NCBI GenBank assembly: GCA_033761835.1
Contig: JANRME010000163.1
Location: 1-46,207 of the forward strand
Source of the DNA: JADJNW01 sp033761835
GTDB lineage: Bacteria; Bacteroidota; Bacteroidia; Chitinophagales; Saprospiraceae
Direction: 5' to 3'
DNA: 46,207 bases
The notes under the pieces are model-generated. The model worked only from the letters and a program-made list of their open reading frames with translations. It did no database searches and was not told where the DNA came from. The translations under genes were made by a program, and so were the position numbers. This document shows, piece by piece, positions 1 to 8,586 of the stretch (position 1 is the first letter of the stretch; every line of letters begins with the position of its first letter).

Positions 1-3
1 ATC

Positions 4-687
4 ATGAAAAAAATATCCTTGCTCTTTTTTGTAAGCATCTTGAGCATCAGCGCTTTCGCGCAAACCAAAACCGACTATAACAAAGCTGCTGACTCTGACC
101 CCAAAGCAAAAGCCATCCTCGACAAAGTGCGCAAGAAATATGAAGGCTACAAATCGCTGGAAGCCGCATTTACCTTAGAAATTGAGCTCCCCGAACAACC
201 CAAAGAAACCCAAAAAGGGAAAGTGGCTCGTGAGGGTGAAAAATATCGAGTAGAGCTGCCCAGCCAATCGGTGATCTGTGATGGCAAAGCGATTTTTTTG
301 GTGATGACGGGCAATAAAGAGGTGCAAATCAACAATATTCCTGAAAAAGATGAAGCAGAGGCTATTCTTTCTCCGGAATCGCTGTTCAGTTTTTACAAAG
401 ATGGAAAGTTCGCTTATGTTTTGGTCAACGAGTATAGCCAGGGCGGCAAGGTCGTGCAAGACATTGAATTCAAGCCTTTAGAGAAGAATTTTGACTATAC
501 CAAAATGCGGATGACCGTGAACAAAGCGACCAACGAAGTGGTCAGTGTTAAAGCCTTTGGTAAAGATAATGCGCGTTTTACGATCAGCATCAGCCAATTT
601 ACACCTAATAAAACCTTCGCTACCAATTACTTCGCTTTTGATAAAGCAAAGTACCCAGGCTATCATGTGGAGGATTTGAGGTATTGA
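4..687 (+). CDS. lolA: LolA-like outer-membrane lipoprotein carrier protein
   Basis: This 227-aa protein is probably a periplasmic chaperone that carries lipoproteins from the inner to the outer membrane. The first 19 residues are a classical signal peptide (Lys-Lys, hydrophobic core, cleavage after SAFA before Q). The mature part has the LolA pattern: an N-terminal helix (AKAILDKVRKKYEGYKSLEAAF), then alternating beta-strands that would form the open hydrophobic barrel, with a central VICDGKAIFLV strand. Length is usual for the family. The ATG at position 4 is the first available and is followed by the signal peptide. Its upstream partner lies outside the window; in many Bacteroidota this is ftsK, which cannot be seen here. 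A convergent orphan gene follows after 45 bp. The family is fairly certain; the exact cargo is inference. Confidence 0.85.
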   Translation: MKKISLLFFVSILSISAFAQTKTDYNKAADSDPKAKAILDKVRKKYEGYKSLEAAFTLEIELPEQPKETQKGKVAREGEKYRVELPSQSVICDGKAIFLVMTGNKEVQINNIPEKDEAEAILSPESLFSFYKDGKFAYVLVNEYSQGGKVVQDIEFKPLEKNFDYTKMRMTVNKATNEVVSVKAFGKDNARFTISISQFTPNKTFATNYFAFDKAKYPGYHVEDLRY

Positions 688-732
688 GAAAGTATAAAAT
701 ATTGCTGATAAACAGGAACAGACAGTAATGTC

Positions 733-1377
733 TCAATTCTTTTTCTTTCCTTCTTTTTTAAGGAGAATATTATAATCTTCAAATTTGCATTTAAATATTG
801 ATCTTACTTGAAGCTTAACTTTATTATTTCCTTCATAAAACTCTATTGATACACCTTCTAGGATTCCTACGATATCCTTTTGGTTTGAAAACTCTGATTG
901 CTTTGAAATAAGTAAATTATTCCTTTCCAAAGGGACTTCTATGTCTGCAATCAATTCTTCATTTTCCTTAAATTTGTGTTGTTTTACATCATCGGTCGCA
1001 AAAAATATAGAGGATTCATAAGTACTATCAATTGAATTGATTTTTATAATGCTTCCAAGCCCTGCCATAAAACCAATAGCATTAGCAATAAAAATTGTAT
1101 CCTGTATTTTATAACATTGGCAAATTGAATGAGATTTAAATCCTTTTTTATCAACCGACTGAGAATCGATATTAATGAACTCTAATATTCCTAATCCCAT
1201 TGAAGTCTTTTCAAAATCAAGTGAATCCAGCATTTCCAGTACTTCTTTGTCAATATTATCATTTAGTATTTTTTCATAATCACTCAAGGTATCGCGAAAT
1301 TCTATTTTGTTTTGTGCTTGTGATATGAGCGACAAACACAAAATGAAGATTATGAAAATACACTCGAGCGCTTTCAT
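733..1377 (-). CDS. secreted protein of unknown function
   Basis: I do not recognise this 214-aa protein. It starts with a clear signal peptide (residues 1-21, hydrophobic IFIIFILCLSL, cleavage after SQA before QNKIEF), so it is probably exported. The mature part is acidic, with predicted alternating strand and helix and no catalytic motif I can name. A Bacteroidota -7 box (TATCTTTG on the minus strand, 1406-1413) lies about 30 bp before the ATG, which supports real expression. The gene is more AT-rich than its neighbours (many AAT, ATT, TTA and AAA codons), compatible with a lineage-specific or acquired gene. It converges with lolA and stands alone. Confidence 0.7.
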   Translation of the reverse strand: MKALECIFIIFILCLSLISQAQNKIEFRDTLSDYEKILNDNIDKEVLEMLDSLDFEKTSMGLGILEFINIDSQSVDKKGFKSHSICQCYKIQDTIFIANAIGFMAGLGSIIKINSIDSTYESSIFFATDDVKQHKFKENEELIADIEVPLERNNLLISKQSEFSNQKDIVGILEGVSIEFYEGNNKVKLQVRSIFKCKFEDYNILLKKEGKKKN

Positions 1378-1405
1378 TTAGAATTTTTTTGATTTTGAAG
1401 CAATC

Positions 1406-1413
1406 CAAAGATA
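1406..1413 (-). promoter_or_regulatory. -7 promoter box (TAnnTTTG) of the secreted orphan
   Basis: The minus strand reads TATCTTTG, an exact match to the Bacteroidota sigma -7 consensus TAnnTTTG. It sits about 28 bp before the ATG at 1377, giving a short leader. No clear -33 TTG element was found at the usual distance. Confidence 0.5.
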
Positions 1414-1493
1414 GATTTTTTCTCTTACACCTTTTTTTAATCACATCCCAACAAAAATTTCTATTTTCCCAGCAGATTGAAACTGACTAAACC

Positions 1494-4400
1494 ATGTCCG
1501 AAAAAATACCGCAGAACCCGCTTTGGTACAAAGACAGTATTATCTATGCTTTGCCCATCCATTCGTTTTACGATAGCAGTGGCAATGGTATCGGCGACAT
1601 CCGGGGCTTGACGCAAAAGCTGGATTACTTGGAAGACCTGGGCGTGAATTGCATTTCGCTCCTGCCGTTTTTTGAATCGCCGCTCAAGGATGATGGCTAC
1701 GACATCGCCGATTTTTATAAAATCCATCCGAATTATGGCACGCTCGAAGATTTTCAGGAGTTTTTGGACGAAGCCCATCGACGTGGAATGCGCGTGGTGA
1801 TTGATATTGTGTCGAATCATACTTCCACTCAGCATGAATGGTTTCAGCGTGCCCGCAAAGCACCGCCGTTCACGCCGGAGCGCGATTTTTATATCTGGAA
1901 TGATACGCCAGATAAATATCCCGACGCGGGTATTATTTTCAGCGATTATGAAACTTCCAACTGGGAATGGGATAATGTTGCGAAAGCCTACTATTGGCAT
2001 CGTTTTTATAGTCATCAGGCGGATTTGAATTATGAGAATGAGTTGGTACGCGAGGAAATGCGCAAGGTCGTGGACTTTTGGTTTGAACTTGGCGTGGATG
2101 GGTTGCGGCTTACTTCTATTATGTATATCGCTCGTTATGAAGGAACTAACTGCGAAAATTTATCCGAAGTACATAAATACATTCAAACCCTTCGGGATTA
2201 TGTAGATCGGAAGCATCCTGGCAAAATTCTGATCGCGGAGACCAATCTCTGGCCAGAAGGCGCTGCGCAGTACTACGGCAAAGGCGACGAATGCCATATC
2301 AATTATCATTATCCTTTGATGCCCAGAATGTACATGGCGTTGCAAGCAGAAGACCGCTATCCGATTCTGGATATTTTTGAACAAACGCCGGAAATTCCTG
2401 ACTCCTGCCAATGGGCTTTGTTTCTGCGCAATCACGACGATCTTACGCTGGCAATGGTTACAGAAGAAGAGCGGGATTATCTGTTCAAAGTCTTTGCGCA
2501 GGATCATAATGCCAAAATTAACGAAGGTATCCGCCGAAGGCTCGCACCGCTTTTGGGCAATGACCGAAGGAAAATAGAGTTGTTGAATAGCCTTTTATTT
2601 TCACTGCCCGGCTCGCCAGTGCTTTATTATGGTGATGAAATCGGGATGGGCGACAATATTTACCTCGGCGACCGCAACGGCGTGCGCACCCCCATGCAAT
2701 GGAATGCGGATCGCAACGCTGGCTTTTCGACTTGCAATCCGCAGAAATTATTCCTGCCTGTTATCATTGATCCGCTTTATCGCTACGAAGGCGTGAACGT
2801 GGAAATCCAAAATCGCAATCCGGCTTCGCTGCTTTGGTGGATGAAAAACTTGGTGGCGATGCGCAAGCGACTCAAGGCATTCAGTCACGGGAAAATTGCA
2901 TTTTTAGACTCGAACAACAGCAAAGTCTTATCTTTTGTACGCTCTTATCAAGGCGAAAGCATTTTGGTATTGTGCAATTTATCCAAGCATTCCCAAGCAA
3001 TTGAGTTGGATTTGAAAACCTTCGCAGGCGTACAGCCGATGGAGATTTTTAGTCAAAACAAGTTTTTTGAAGTTGGCGAAGAGCCGTATCATTTCACGCT
3101 TGGGCCCTACGGCTACTACTGGTTTTTGATGGAACAAAGTGAGGATAGTGAGGAATTGCCCAAAGAGCGCGTCATTCCTGAGTTGGAAACCAGCGTAGAA
3201 TGGGCGACGTTTTTTGAGCATTACACATCCAAGCGGCGATTCGAGAAGAAAATCCTGCCCGGCTATATGCGCACCATGCGTTGGTTTGGCGGCAAATCCA
3301 AGAAAATCGTTTCGGCGGAAGTCAATCGCTTCCCTTCGATTGATGCGAGCGGCGTAAAGGCTTATTTTCTCAATATCGGGATGCGTTACACCGATGGTTT
3401 GCCGGAGACGTATTTCTTGCCGGTAATGTTTGTGACCAATCCGGAGCGCATGATTCATTTTATCAAAAACGAAACCAAGAGTGTTATTTGTTATTTGAAA
3501 ACGCCTGAAAAAGAGGGGATTATCATTGATGCCATTTACGATGAGCGTTTCCGCGACGAATTATTCTGGTTGATTAAAAATAATTTTACAGTAAACGTGA
3601 CCGACGGAACGCTGCGTTTTGAGGCTGGAAAAACTTTATCCGCATTGGAAATTGAAAAAGAAGACATCGTTTCCGAATTGCTGAAAGTAGAACAAAGTAA
3701 TTCTTCGATTATATATAACAATCAGTTTTTCTTCAAATTATATAGAAAATTAGATACAGATATTAATCCTGACCTCGAACTGGTGCGCTTCCTTTCGGAA
3801 AAAACCAATTTTGCCAATTCGCCGCGCTACGGTGGCGGTATTCAATACGAGGATTTTGGCGCATCTTATACCATTCTGGGGCTTTTGCAAAATAAAATTC
3901 CGAACCAGGGCGAAGCATGGACGGCGATGCTCGACACGCTGAGTCGCTTTTATGAAAAAACGCTCGGCAAAGCCGGAAAAAACTTGGAAATGCCTGATTT
4001 GGTGCGCAAGCAGCGACTTTATTTCGACGACACGCCCGAGCCGGTGAAAAAATTGATCGAAAGCCTGACGTACGAGCGCGTGACACTGCTGGCGCAACGC
4101 ACCGCCGAAATGCACATCGCGCTTGCAACGGACTATGAAAATCCTGATTTCTGCCCTGAGAAATTCACCGAGCATTATCAACGCTCGATTTACTCCGGGC
4201 ATCGCAAATTGGTGAGTGAAAAACTAAACGCTTTGGAGAAGAAACTTCCCACATTGCCGCCAGCCGCTGCCGCTGAAACCGAACAAGTTTTGGCGATGAA
4301 AAATGAGATTCTACAATGTTTTCAGGATATTTATAGTCGAAAAATCGAAGCGACCAAAATCAGGATTCATGGCGATTATCACCTGGGGCAGGTACTGTTC

Positions 4401-4826
4401 AACGGGCGCGATTTCTTTATCATTGATTTTGAAGGCGAGCCGATGCTCAGCATCAGCGAACGAAGATTGAAAAAAACACCATTCAAAGACGTAGCGGGCA
4501 TGATTCGCTCCTTCCATTACGCTGCTTACGGACAGTTGTTACTTAACCAGAACTACCGCAAGGAAGACATGCCACAATTGGAACAATGGGCGCGCCAGTG
4601 GTTTCATTATGTGAGCAATTATTTCCTCACTGCGTACTTGGATCGCGTGCAAGGGCAGAGCTTCATCCCGCCTGATGAGGAAGGTATGCGTCTGATTTTG
4701 CGCAGCTATCTTCTAGAAAAAGCGATTTATGAAATCGGCTACGAAATGAACAACCGCCCCGATTGGCTCAGGATTCCACTTAAAGGTGTATTGTATGTGA
4801 TGGAGGAGTATAAGAGTGATGGGTAA
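1494..4826 (+). CDS. treS: trehalose synthase (TreS)-maltokinase (Mak) fusion with altered GH13 active site
   Basis: This 1110-aa protein fuses a GH13 trehalose synthase domain (about 1-570) to a maltokinase domain (about 580-1110). In the GlgE pathway TreS converts trehalose to maltose and Mak makes maltose 1-phosphate for alpha-glucan synthesis. GH13 regions are easily seen: DIVSNH (D104), IAETNLWPE (general acid E249) and FLRNHD (D315). In region II the family motif GFRLDAVPYL reads GLRLTSIMYI, so the catalytic nucleophile Asp is Thr207. The downstream match EGTNCENL keeps the alignment firm. The kinase half has RWFGGK near its start, HGDYHLGQ (959-966) and DFEGEP (978-983) and looks intact. 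The start is the first ATG before the conserved NPLWYKDSIIYA. The TreS half may therefore be inactive or repurposed. No glgE is in the window. Confidence 0.9.
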   Translation: MSEKIPQNPLWYKDSIIYALPIHSFYDSSGNGIGDIRGLTQKLDYLEDLGVNCISLLPFFESPLKDDGYDIADFYKIHPNYGTLEDFQEFLDEAHRRGMRVVIDIVSNHTSTQHEWFQRARKAPPFTPERDFYIWNDTPDKYPDAGIIFSDYETSNWEWDNVAKAYYWHRFYSHQADLNYENELVREEMRKVVDFWFELGVDGLRLTSIMYIARYEGTNCENLSEVHKYIQTLRDYVDRKHPGKILIAETNLWPEGAAQYYGKGDECHINYHYPLMPRMYMALQAEDRYPILDIFEQTPEIPDSCQWALFLRNHDDLTLAMVTEEERDYLFKVFAQDHNAKINEGIRRRLAPLLGNDRRKIELLNSLLFSLPGSPVLYYGDEIGMGDNIYLGDRNGVRTPMQWNADRNAGFSTCNPQKLFLPVIIDPLYRYEGVNVEIQNRNPASLLWWMKNLVAMRKRLKAFSHGKIAFLDSNNSKVLSFVRSYQGESILVLCNLSKHSQAIELDLKTFAGVQPMEIFSQNKFFEVGEEPYHFTLGPYGYYWFLMEQSEDSEELPKERVIPELETSVEWATFFEHYTSKRRFEKKILPGYMRTMRWFGGKSKKIVSAEVNRFPSIDASGVKAYFLNIGMRYTDGLPETYFLPVMFVTNPERMIHFIKNETKSVICYLKTPEKEGIIIDAIYDERFRDELFWLIKNNFTVNVTDGTLRFEAGKTLSALEIEKEDIVSELLKVEQSNSSIIYNNQFFFKLYRKLDTDINPDLELVRFLSEKTNFANSPRYGGGIQYEDFGASYTILGLLQNKIPNQGEAWTAMLDTLSRFYEKTLGKAGKNLEMPDLVRKQRLYFDDTPEPVKKLIESLTYERVTLLAQRTAEMHIALATDYENPDFCPEKFTEHYQRSIYSGHRKLVSEKLNALEKKLPTLPPAAAAETEQVLAMKNEILQCFQDIYSRKIEATKIRIHGDYHLGQVLFNGRDFFIIDFEGEPMLSISERRLKKTPFKDVAGMIRSFHYAAYGQLLLNQNYRKEDMPQLEQWARQWFHYVSNYFLTAYLDRVQGQSFIPPDEEGMRLILRSYLLEKAIYEIGYEMNNRPDWLRIPLKGVLYVMEEYKSDG

Positions 4827-4930
4827 TTGGGATGCTGTGGATGCTCGCTTTGTAGTGCCATTGATTTAAAACGCACGTTAGAGTAGTGTATATCAAAATA
4901 TGTTGTCTGATATCAGAGGCCTAAAAGAAA

Positions 4931-5869
4931 ATGATTACTCAAAAAAAGCATACTGATTTAATTAGAAACGAAGCACTTCGCTTAGGCTTTACTTTTATTG
5001 GCTTTGCCAAAGCACAGCGTCTGGACGAAGAAGCACAGCGCTTAGAGCGGTGGCTGAATCAAGGAATGCAGGGGCAGATGCAGTACCTGGAAAATCATTT
5101 TGAAAAAAGAGTTGACCCAACCCAATTAGTGCCTGGCGCGAAGTCTGTGATTTGCTTGATGTATAATTATTTCACCGAAAAAGAGCAAGAAGACCCAGAA
5201 GTGCCCAAAATTTCAAAGTACGCTTTCGGCAAGGATTATCATTTTGTGATAAAGGATAAACTCAAAGAATTACTCTATTTTATTCATAAAAATATCGGCG
5301 AGGTACACGGCCGTTGCTTTGTGGACTCTGCGCCTGTATTAGAACGCGATTGGGCAAAACGCGCTGGCATAGGCTGGATTGGTAAAAATACATTACTCAT
5401 TCACCCCAAAGCGGGTTCTTATTTTTTTCTGGCGGAGTTGATTTTGGATTTAGATTTGGATTATGACCATCCAATAAAAGATTACTGCGGCACTTGTACT
5501 CGTTGCATTGACGCTTGCCCAACCGAAGCAATTTTGTCGCAAGGCTTCCTTGTAGATGGCAGCAAATGCATCTCCTATCTTACCATCGAATTGAAAGAAG
5601 CCATTCCTGATGAATTTAAAGGCAAAATGGAGAATTGGATGTTCGGGTGTGATATTTGTCAGGAAGTTTGCCCCTGGAATCGCTTTTCCAAAAAGCACGA
5701 CGAGCCTGCCTTCGAGCCGCATCCTGATTTGTTAAAAATGTCCAAAAGAGATTGGGAAGAAATCACCGAAGATGTATTTCAACAAATTTTCAAAGATTCA
5801 GCAGTAAAGCGTACCAAGTTTGAAGGCTTGAAACGGAATATTCAGTTTTTAAAAACACAAGAAAGTTAA
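4931..5869 (+). CDS. queG: epoxyqueuosine reductase QueG
   Basis: QueG reduces epoxyqueuosine in tRNA to queuosine, the last step of queuosine synthesis, in the cytoplasm with cobalamin and two [4Fe-4S] clusters. The 312-aa protein has the catalytic Asp motif VDSAPVLE (D132), a first cluster motif C186-x2-C189-x2-C192-x3-C196 (CGTCTRCIDACPTEAI), an extra Cys213 and the second motif C240-x2-C243-x3-C247 followed by PWNRF. It has family length without the C-terminal HEAT repeats of some versions. The stop overlaps the end of the decayed ParE gene on the other strand. A 12-bp palindrome (TCTGATATCAGA, 4906-4917) lies just before the start; its role is unclear. Confidence 0.93.
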   Translation: MITQKKHTDLIRNEALRLGFTFIGFAKAQRLDEEAQRLERWLNQGMQGQMQYLENHFEKRVDPTQLVPGAKSVICLMYNYFTEKEQEDPEVPKISKYAFGKDYHFVIKDKLKELLYFIHKNIGEVHGRCFVDSAPVLERDWAKRAGIGWIGKNTLLIHPKAGSYFFLAELILDLDLDYDHPIKDYCGTCTRCIDACPTEAILSQGFLVDGSKCISYLTIELKEAIPDEFKGKMENWMFGCDICQEVCPWNRFSKKHDEPAFEPHPDLLKMSKRDWEEITEDVFQQIFKDSAVKRTKFEGLKRNIQFLKTQES

Positions 5870-6140
5870 TGTTCCTGCCGATTATCTTGCATCGCAGCGA
5901 TTTCAATAATGTCATTTTTGATTTGATAATCAATGGAGGTTTGAGGGCTGACAACACATTTTCTATAACCTGGAAATATGTTTGAGGTTGGAAAAGCACG
6001 AGGACTTATTTTGATGATTCGAATTGATTCAATTATTTTAGAAACTTGCGTCATGATGACGGAGAGAATTTCGCCTCAAAATAATCGAGCAGGGCTTCTA
6101 ATTCTTGAATCGCTTTTGTAGACAGAATTAGAGTAATGGC
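5866..6140 (-). pseudogene. decayed ParE/RelE-family toxin
   Basis: The minus strand carries the two parts of a ParE/RelE toxin of about 89 residues. The C-terminal part (6054 down to 5866) shows the family pattern GYRKCVV, SPQTSIDYQIK, NDIIEI and DNRQEH. The N-terminal part (LSTKAIQELEALLDYFEAKFS) lies upstream in another frame, so there is a frameshift near 6054-6065. The upstream part has no start codon: it begins right after, and in frame with, the stop codon of tsaB at 6141-6143. The span (275 bp) is not a multiple of three, as expected for one indel. No antitoxin gene is adjacent. A short product from the ATG at 6054 is conceivable but would lack the N-terminal helices. Confidence 0.75.
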
Positions 6141-6827
6141 TTAGAGTAGATTCTTTCTGGGGGTCGTAATATTCGGTGGCTTCAAATAAAAAGGCTCGAA
6201 ATAAGCAAGGTCGGCAAATTGCTGATGGTGAAAAGCTTGTAAAGCCAATGGAATTAAATGCTTCGCGGAGCAAAGAATCGGGCTGAAATGCGCAAATTCA
6301 GAGATCAAAACACTTTTACACTTCTCTGCGCCATCCCCGGAAAAAATTATATGTTGCCCTTTTTCAGAATAGAAATCAAAGGTATCAGTTTCAATTTTCA
6401 AAGCAGCAGCTTCTTGAATGATCGTATTATTTTTATCAAAAATTGCACAATAAACCTCCATACGACGGGCATCAATCATAGGACAGTAGAATGCATTTTT
6501 GTGTTCGGCATTTAAAGTCGCCAATGCCAATGCTTTTAAAGTATCAACAGCAATAAGCGGTTTGCCCAAAGCATAACAAATACCTTTTGCGGTGGAAACA
6601 CCAATGCGAAGGGCGGTGTAAGAACCTGGTCCTTTACTCACTGCTACCGCATCCAAATTATTCAATGAAATATTGGCTTCTTTTAAACAGCCTTCGATGA
6701 GCAAGGTAATTTTGGAGGCATGATCCGAGAATTGGCTGATTTCCTGTAATGCAATTAGTTCTTCATCTTGGCTAATGCCAATGGAGCAGATTTCCGTGGT
6801 GGTTTCGATGTATAAGATAATTGGCAT
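6141..6827 (-). CDS. tsaB: tRNA threonylcarbamoyladenosine biosynthesis protein TsaB
   Basis: TsaB is the ASKHA-fold partner of TsaD in forming t6A37 on tRNAs that read ANN codons. The protein begins MPIILYIETTTEICSIGI, the usual TsaB N-terminus, and has the motif SKGPGSYTALRIGVSTAKG, which matches the family signature closely. I chose the ATG at 6827 instead of the in-frame ATG at 6845 because the extra six residues come from a repeat-like stretch (6831-6870). This gives 228 aa, a normal length. The stop is followed in the same frame by the toxin relic. No other t6A genes are nearby. Confidence 0.9.
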   Translation of the reverse strand: MPIILYIETTTEICSIGISQDEELIALQEISQFSDHASKITLLIEGCLKEANISLNNLDAVAVSKGPGSYTALRIGVSTAKGICYALGKPLIAVDTLKALALATLNAEHKNAFYCPMIDARRMEVYCAIFDKNNTIIQEAAALKIETDTFDFYSEKGQHIIFSGDGAEKCKSVLISEFAHFSPILCSAKHLIPLALQAFHHQQFADLAYFEPFYLKPPNITTPRKNLL

Positions 6828-6836
6828 TTTAGCGGC

Positions 6837-6860
6837 AAGCGACAAGAAACAAGCGACAAG
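6837..6860. repeat. short direct repeat AAGCGACAAG x2 upstream of tsaB
   Basis: The 10-mer AAGCGACAAG occurs at 6837-6846 and 6851-6860 with a 14-bp period, beside related words GCGGCAAG (6833-6839) and GCGGCTTGTAGCC. Such CTTG-CGC-rich word clusters between genes suggest a dispersed intergenic repeat, but only a genome search would show it. Confidence 0.4.
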
Positions 6861-6921
6861 ATTCCCTGCCTCTTGCGGCTTGTAGCCTTTTTACAAAAAA
6901 AATAAAAGCCTGCAAAAATAA

Positions 6922-8058
6922 TCAATTTTTTACCGAAATATCATGTCGAGCCGACCAGTCCCGAAGATCATTTTTATGGATAGCAGCCGCCATCAAACCA
7001 GGGAAAAGCGCTGGGGTACAAGCAAAGGCAGGAATACCCAATGCTGCCAAATGTGCCGCCGCGCTTTTGCTATAGGAAGGCGTTCCTTCGTCGTTGAGTG
7101 CTAAGAGGCTAATAAATTGAACACCAGAAGATTTGATCGAAGTTATTTTTTGAATCATCTCGTTTTCGCTGCCGCCTTCGTAAAGATCGCTGATGAGTAC
7201 AAAAATAGTGTCATGAGGGCGTTGGACTAATGTTCTTGAGTAATCCAAGGCTTTCGCAATATCGGTACCGCCGCCCAATTGCGCTGCAAAAAGCAGATCA
7301 ACGGGGTCGTTCAGCATTTCACTCAAATCCACCACATTGGTATCAAAAACCACTAAGCTTGTTTTCACACTGCGGAGGGAAGCCATAATGGAGCCCAACA
7401 CCGCTGCATACACCACCGAAGTAGCCATCGAACCACTCTGGTCAATGCACAAAATGACGTGCCGAAGTTGCGTGCCTTTTCTACCAAAGCCTACCAAACG
7501 TTCAGGTATAATGGTTTGATAGTCAGGTTGATAATGTTTAAGATTTTTGCGAATGGTGTGATGCCAATTGATTTCATTGAGTTTAGGACGATAATTGCGG
7601 ATGCCGCGATGGATGCTTCCTTGAATCGCCTGTTGCATTGGCAACCGAAGTTTTTTTTCCAAGTCCTGCACGACAGCGCGTACAATTTGTCGGGCGGCCT
7701 CCCGTGCCGGTTCAGGTAGGGTTTTATTCAAAGACAATAAAGCCGCGGCGAGGTGCACATCTGGAGTAACGGTTTCTAGAAACTCCGATTCGAGCAGCAT
7801 TTGTTTTAGTCCAAGTCGTTCTAAAGCATCTTTTTGCAAAAGTTGCACCACCGGTTTTTGGAAGTATTGACGAATATCGCGCAACCAGCGATTAATGCGC
7901 GGAGCAGAATTGTTAAGCCCGCCTTTGCGATCTTCGTTGTACAATAAATCTAAGGCATTATCCATGCCCATTTGATGCTGACTCAATAGAATTTCTTCGG
8001 CAGAATCAGCTTGGCGCCCCAAGATGAGGCGCCATCTCGTCAGTTTTTCAGTGTTCAT
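6922..8058 (-). CDS. VWA (von Willebrand factor A) domain protein, CoxE/ViaA-like
   Basis: This 378-aa cytoplasmic protein has a helical N-terminal region (1-190) and a VWA domain at about 198-345. The metal-ion site is complete: DQSGS (206-210), Thr265 in GGGTD and Asp291 in LISDLYEGG. Proteins of this shape usually act as substrate adaptors for a MoxR-type AAA+ ATPase. No MoxR gene is present here, so the partner must be elsewhere. Its ATG directly follows the TAA of the GlsB-like gene (TAAATG), so the two are likely translated together. There is no signal peptide or membrane segment. The domain call is firm; the cellular role is unknown. Confidence 0.85.
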   Translation of the reverse strand: MNTEKLTRWRLILGRQADSAEEILLSQHQMGMDNALDLLYNEDRKGGLNNSAPRINRWLRDIRQYFQKPVVQLLQKDALERLGLKQMLLESEFLETVTPDVHLAAALLSLNKTLPEPAREAARQIVRAVVQDLEKKLRLPMQQAIQGSIHRGIRNYRPKLNEINWHHTIRKNLKHYQPDYQTIIPERLVGFGRKGTQLRHVILCIDQSGSMATSVVYAAVLGSIMASLRSVKTSLVVFDTNVVDLSEMLNDPVDLLFAAQLGGGTDIAKALDYSRTLVQRPHDTIFVLISDLYEGGSENEMIQKITSIKSSGVQFISLLALNDEGTPSYSKSAAAHLAALGIPAFACTPALFPGLMAAAIHKNDLRDWSARHDISVKN

Positions 8059-8313
8059 TTACTTTCTAAATAATCGCGCTACAAACAATAATACGACAGC
8101 CCCGATAACTGCGGTAATGATGTAGCTAATGATGGGGCTACCGGTTGAAATCTTGACACCAAGAATATCGCCGAGTAGCCAACCGCCGAGAAAGCCGCCA
8201 ACGATACCAATAATGATATTGCCCAAGATACCAAAACCTGAGCCTTTCATGATTTGGCCTGCGAGCCATCCGGCTACTGCGCCAACAATTAGGTAGTAAA
8301 TAAGACCTTCCAT
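8059..8313 (-). CDS. GlsB/YeaQ/YmgE family membrane protein
   Basis: This 84-aa protein has three hydrophobic stretches rich in Gly and Ile (LIVGAVAGWLAGQIMKGSGF; NIIIGIVGGFLGGWLLG; YIITAVIGAVVLLFVARLF). This is the transglycosylase-associated family (YeaQ/YmgE, GlsB), small inner-membrane proteins linked to general stress. Biochemical function is not established. It is the first gene of a two-gene unit with the VWA protein, with stop and start codons touching. It diverges from the flippase-like gene across a 273-bp region. Confidence 0.88.
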   Translation of the reverse strand: MEGLIYYLIVGAVAGWLAGQIMKGSGFGILGNIIIGIVGGFLGGWLLGDILGVKISTGSPIISYIITAVIGAVVLLFVARLFRK

Positions 8314-8586
8314 AATTAAAGCTGATTTTAGGTTAGTAAATGCAATATAGCAAAATATATTAGTAGAACATACTTGTTTTGACGAATAAGATTCTAAAAA
8401 GTCACTATTAAATTTGTGTTAACTTTGTTTTTTTCTAAAAACGCCATTTCTTTGAGGGATGATGCAGATTTTCAAACGATATAGCCAAATGTGATTTTTA
8501 ATCATTCCAAGCCTCGAAAACTTCATTTGGTTATTTTTGTTGGAATGAAACGTTATTGCACCAAAATTTAAACAGCAGCATACTTC
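8314..8586. other. divergent intergenic region
   Basis: This 273-bp AT-rich region separates the divergent GlsB-like and flippase-like genes and should hold both promoters. One exact TAnnTTTG box for the plus strand is at 8420-8427. The minus strand has only an imperfect match (TATATTTTG, near 8360). No RNA gene or repeat was seen. Confidence 0.5.
8420..8427 (+). promoter_or_regulatory. -7 promoter box (TAACTTTG) for the flippase-like gene
   Basis: The sequence TAACTTTG matches TAnnTTTG exactly. It would place transcription start near 8434 and give a leader of about 150 bp to the ATG at 8587. No good -33 element is at the expected spacing, so this is tentative. Confidence 0.35.

Noticed and set aside
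680..735. Terminator between lolA and the convergent orphan (ATTGAGA ... TCTCAAT)
   Set aside because: The stem is only 7 bp with a loop of about 40 bases and no U-run.
1461..2015. 184-codon minus-strand ORF
   Set aside because: It is antisense to the GH13 domain, with no recognisable features.
3750..4202. 150-codon minus-strand ORF
   Set aside because: It lies within the maltokinase domain, antisense to conserved residues.
4906..4917. TCTGATATCAGA palindrome before queG as an operator
   Set aside because: Twelve-base palindromes occur by chance at this scale and no promoter box lies beside it; it is noted only in the queG entry.
6076..6273. 65-codon minus-strand ORF
   Set aside because: It overlaps the tsaB 3' end and the toxin relic in another frame; neither half is protein-like.
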